Shown here one piece after another: positions 5,959-7,001 of a stretch of DNA of 7,001 nt. The notes beneath the pieces were generated by a model. That model worked only from the letters and a program-made list of their open reading frames with translations. It ran no database searches and had not been told where the DNA came from. A program made the position numbers and the translations under genes. Every line of letters starts with the position of its first letter. Position 1 is the first letter of the stretch. Source of the stretch: an uncultured Hyphomonadaceae bacterium (lineage in GTDB: Bacteria; Pseudomonadota; Alphaproteobacteria; Caulobacterales; Hyphomonadaceae). The DNA lies in contig CALLCD010000071.1 in the NCBI GenBank assembly GCA_938049795.1, positions 1-7,001 on the forward strand, read 5' to 3'.

Positions 5959-6763
5959 AGTCCGGATTGATCAACCGTGTCTCGTTATCGCCCGTTGCCA
6001 TAGGCGGGCAATAAGACGCGCCGAGGATCTGCCCTGTGCCGATCTCCTGCACCAGAACCGCGCACTGATCGGCCTCGGCCTTATGAATGTGCGCACGATA
6101 GGTCTCCGCCGCGCCAGTCCACGCGCCCAGCGTATCAGACCCGATGGCCACATTGCGGCTGCTTGCGGTCAGGCCTTTGTTCTCGCCGCCATGAATCTCG
6201 TTGCTCATCGAAGAGATCATCTCCACAAGCACGACCTCCGCCTTGATCGGCCCGCCTTCGGCCAGCGGCGCAACCGAGACCATAAACTCGTCACCATGCG
6301 AGGAGACGCTGACTTTGACATGCGGGTGGGGCGCACGTTCGATCAGGGTTTCAATAGAGCGCTGCTGCGAGCCGGTCGTTTCGGTGGAGCCAGCAATGAC
6401 GGCCTGAGGCGTGTAGACGCTACCCGTATTGCGTAAAGCGTAATTATAGTCCCGCTGGCGCTCGGTGTTCGCCCGGGCTGACAAAGGGTCGACCCAGTGC
6501 CCATCACGTCCGTCCACCAAAGCGTTCCAGTAATCGACATGCCATTCGATCACAACCAGATCATCGCGCTCGGCCAGTTCGGCAAACAATTTCTCCGCAC
6601 GCGGACAGGACGAACAGCTTTGCGACGTAAACAGCTCAACAAGGATCGGCGCGCGCATCAAGCTTGAAGCGGGTGTCGTCGCCGTGTCCGTCGGCTCTGC
6701 TTGCGCAAAAGCCAAAGGCATAAGGAAGGATAAAAGCAGGACAGAAAATGGAAAAAAGCGCAT
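5939..6763 (-). CDS. DUF1223 family exported thioredoxin-fold protein
   Basis: A 274-residue secreted protein. A signal peptide (MRFFPFSVLLLSFLMPLAFA) is probably cut after residue 20. The DUF1223 hallmarks are present: VELFTSQSCSSCP with Cys50-x2-Cys53, EWHVDYWN (73-80), TERQRDY and VYTPQAVIAG (117-125), whose Thr-Pro matches the cis-proline loop of thioredoxin folds. Cys234 and Cys252 are additional. It is presumably a periplasmic redox or folding protein; the family's biochemical role is not established. The spacer between HVDYW and TERQR (VDGRDGHWVDPLSARAN) is somewhat long. The ATG at 6763 is chosen because the signal peptide starts there; an in-frame TTG at 6808 would only add a polar Asn/Lys/Thr stretch. 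No good ribosome site is seen before either. Its 3' end overlaps phhB by 20 nt. Confidence 0.88.
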   Translation of the reverse strand: MRFFPFSVLLLSFLMPLAFAQAEPTDTATTPASSLMRAPILVELFTSQSCSSCPRAEKLFAELAERDDLVVIEWHVDYWNALVDGRDGHWVDPLSARANTERQRDYNYALRNTGSVYTPQAVIAGSTETTGSQQRSIETLIERAPHPHVKVSVSSHGDEFMVSVAPLAEGGPIKAEVVLVEMISSMSNEIHGGENKGLTASSRNVAIGSDTLGAWTGAAETYRAHIHKAEADQCAVLVQEIGTGQILGASYCPPMATGDNETRLINPDFIDAHP

Positions 6764-6808
6764 CAAAAAAGTCGAGGTCCGGTCGGTGTTTTTGTTTTTG
6801 TATTGCAA

Positions 6809-6852
6809 ATTGTATGCTGAAGAACAAATCCCGTCTCTTCACGCTTGCGTGA
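6809..6852 (-). promoter_or_regulatory. Candidate DUF1223 promoter with adjacent inverted repeat
   Basis: On the minus strand TACAAT (6814-6809) matches five of six bases of a -10 box. The hexamer 17 nt upstream, GAGACG (6837-6832), is a poor -35. Immediately upstream lies the inverted repeat TCACGC-tt-GCGTGA (6839-6852), two perfect 6-nt arms. This could be an activator site for the weak -35 or a shared operator with the divergent SDR gene. The predicted leader is about 40 nt and AT-rich. Confidence 0.35.
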
Positions 6853-6884
6853 GCCGTTTCCCCCCTTTGCCTTAGGGGCATAGC

Positions 6885-6922
6885 TTGACGCGCGCCCGCG
6901 AAGCTGGAAGCAGTATCTGCTT
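6885..6922 (+). promoter_or_regulatory. Possible SDR gene promoter element and inverted repeat
   Basis: TTGACG at 6885-6890 is a good -35 box, but no clear -10 lies 16-18 nt downstream. In its place is a perfect inverted repeat, AAGCAG-tat-CTGCTT (6908-6922), centred where polymerase would bind, 21 nt before the start codon. A repressor site (for example of a TetR-type regulator, common beside SDR genes) or a small leader hairpin are both possible. Confidence 0.3.
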
Positions 6923-6943
6923 GAAGCACTGGAGGAAAATTCG

Positions 6944-7001
6944 ATGGCCCGCATGGCAGGAAAGATGGCACTGATTACAGGGGCGGCGCAAGGACTGGGC
7001 G
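6944..7001 (+). CDS. Short-chain dehydrogenase/reductase (3'-partial, 19 codons)
   Basis: The window ends after the first 19 codons. The N-terminus reads MARMAGKMALITGAAQGLG, which contains the classical SDR cofactor motif TGxxxGxG (TGAAQGLG) after a short beta strand (MALIT), so it should bind NAD(H) or NADP(H) in a Rossmann fold. A GGAGG ribosome site at 6931-6935 lies 8 nt before the ATG at 6944; later in-frame ATGs (codons 4 and 8) lack this spacing. The substrate cannot be predicted from this fragment. Confidence 0.88.
   Translation, partial: MARMAGKMALITGAAQGLG

Noticed and set aside
5990..6009. GCCCG...CGGGC hairpin just after phhB, considered as its terminator
   Set aside because: The stem is only 5 bp, no T-run follows, and it lies within the DUF1223 coding sequence.
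6764..6808. N-terminal extension of the DUF1223 protein to a TTG at 6808
   Set aside because: It adds only 15 polar residues before a complete signal peptide and would include the predicted transcription start region; no ribosome site precedes it.

Overview
The window looks like part of an alphaproteobacterial chromosome, most plausibly a stalked or budding marine type (Caulobacterales/Hyphomonadaceae/Maricaulales). The main reasons are a DivL-like cell-cycle pseudokinase whose phospho-accepting histidine is replaced by tyrosine, a DUF1223 secreted protein, GC-rich coding sequence, and small tightly coupled operons. No tRNA, rRNA, CRISPR array, insertion sequence or phage gene is visible. It reads as ordinary core/housekeeping chromosome with several regulatory palindromes and two uncharacterised envelope proteins.

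Layout. (1) 1-1794, + strand: 3' part of a multi-PAS sensor kinase homologue of DivL; its start lies upstream of the window. (2) 1795-1905: convergent gap holding a strong intrinsic terminator that serves the minus-strand gene. (3) 1906-3132, - strand: exported protein with repeated P-x-[YF]-x-T-V-T units and a C-terminal peptidoglycan-binding domain. (4) 3133-3429: divergent regulatory region with three perfect inverted repeats. (5) 3430-5958, + strand: a four-gene, nearly gapless operon of biotin synthase (bioB), a HAD phosphatase of the soluble-epoxide-hydrolase-N-domain/ACAD10 type, an uncharacterised proline-rich lipoprotein, and pterin-4a-carbinolamine dehydratase. (6) 5939-6763, - strand: a DUF1223 exported thioredoxin-fold protein whose 3' end overlaps the operon's last gene by 20 nt. 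(7) 6764-6943: second divergent regulatory region with two inverted repeats. (8) 6944-7001, + strand: first 19 codons of a short-chain dehydrogenase/reductase (SDR).

How the genes may work together. DivL and the peptidoglycan-binding protein both concern the cell envelope or cell cycle but are convergent and not co-transcribed, so a functional link is not shown. The bioB operon mixes cofactor genes (biotin synthesis, pterin recycling) with a phosphatase and a lipoprotein. The coupling (3-nt gap, 8- or 38-nt overlap, 4-nt overlap) argues for co-expression, but no single pathway is obvious. No other biotin-pathway gene is present, so bioB is separated from bioF/D/A here. The two divergent regions are the likely control points. 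I found no convincing evidence of a wholly new system; the best leads are the repeat/peptidoglycan-binding protein, the orphan lipoprotein and the unexplained palindromes.
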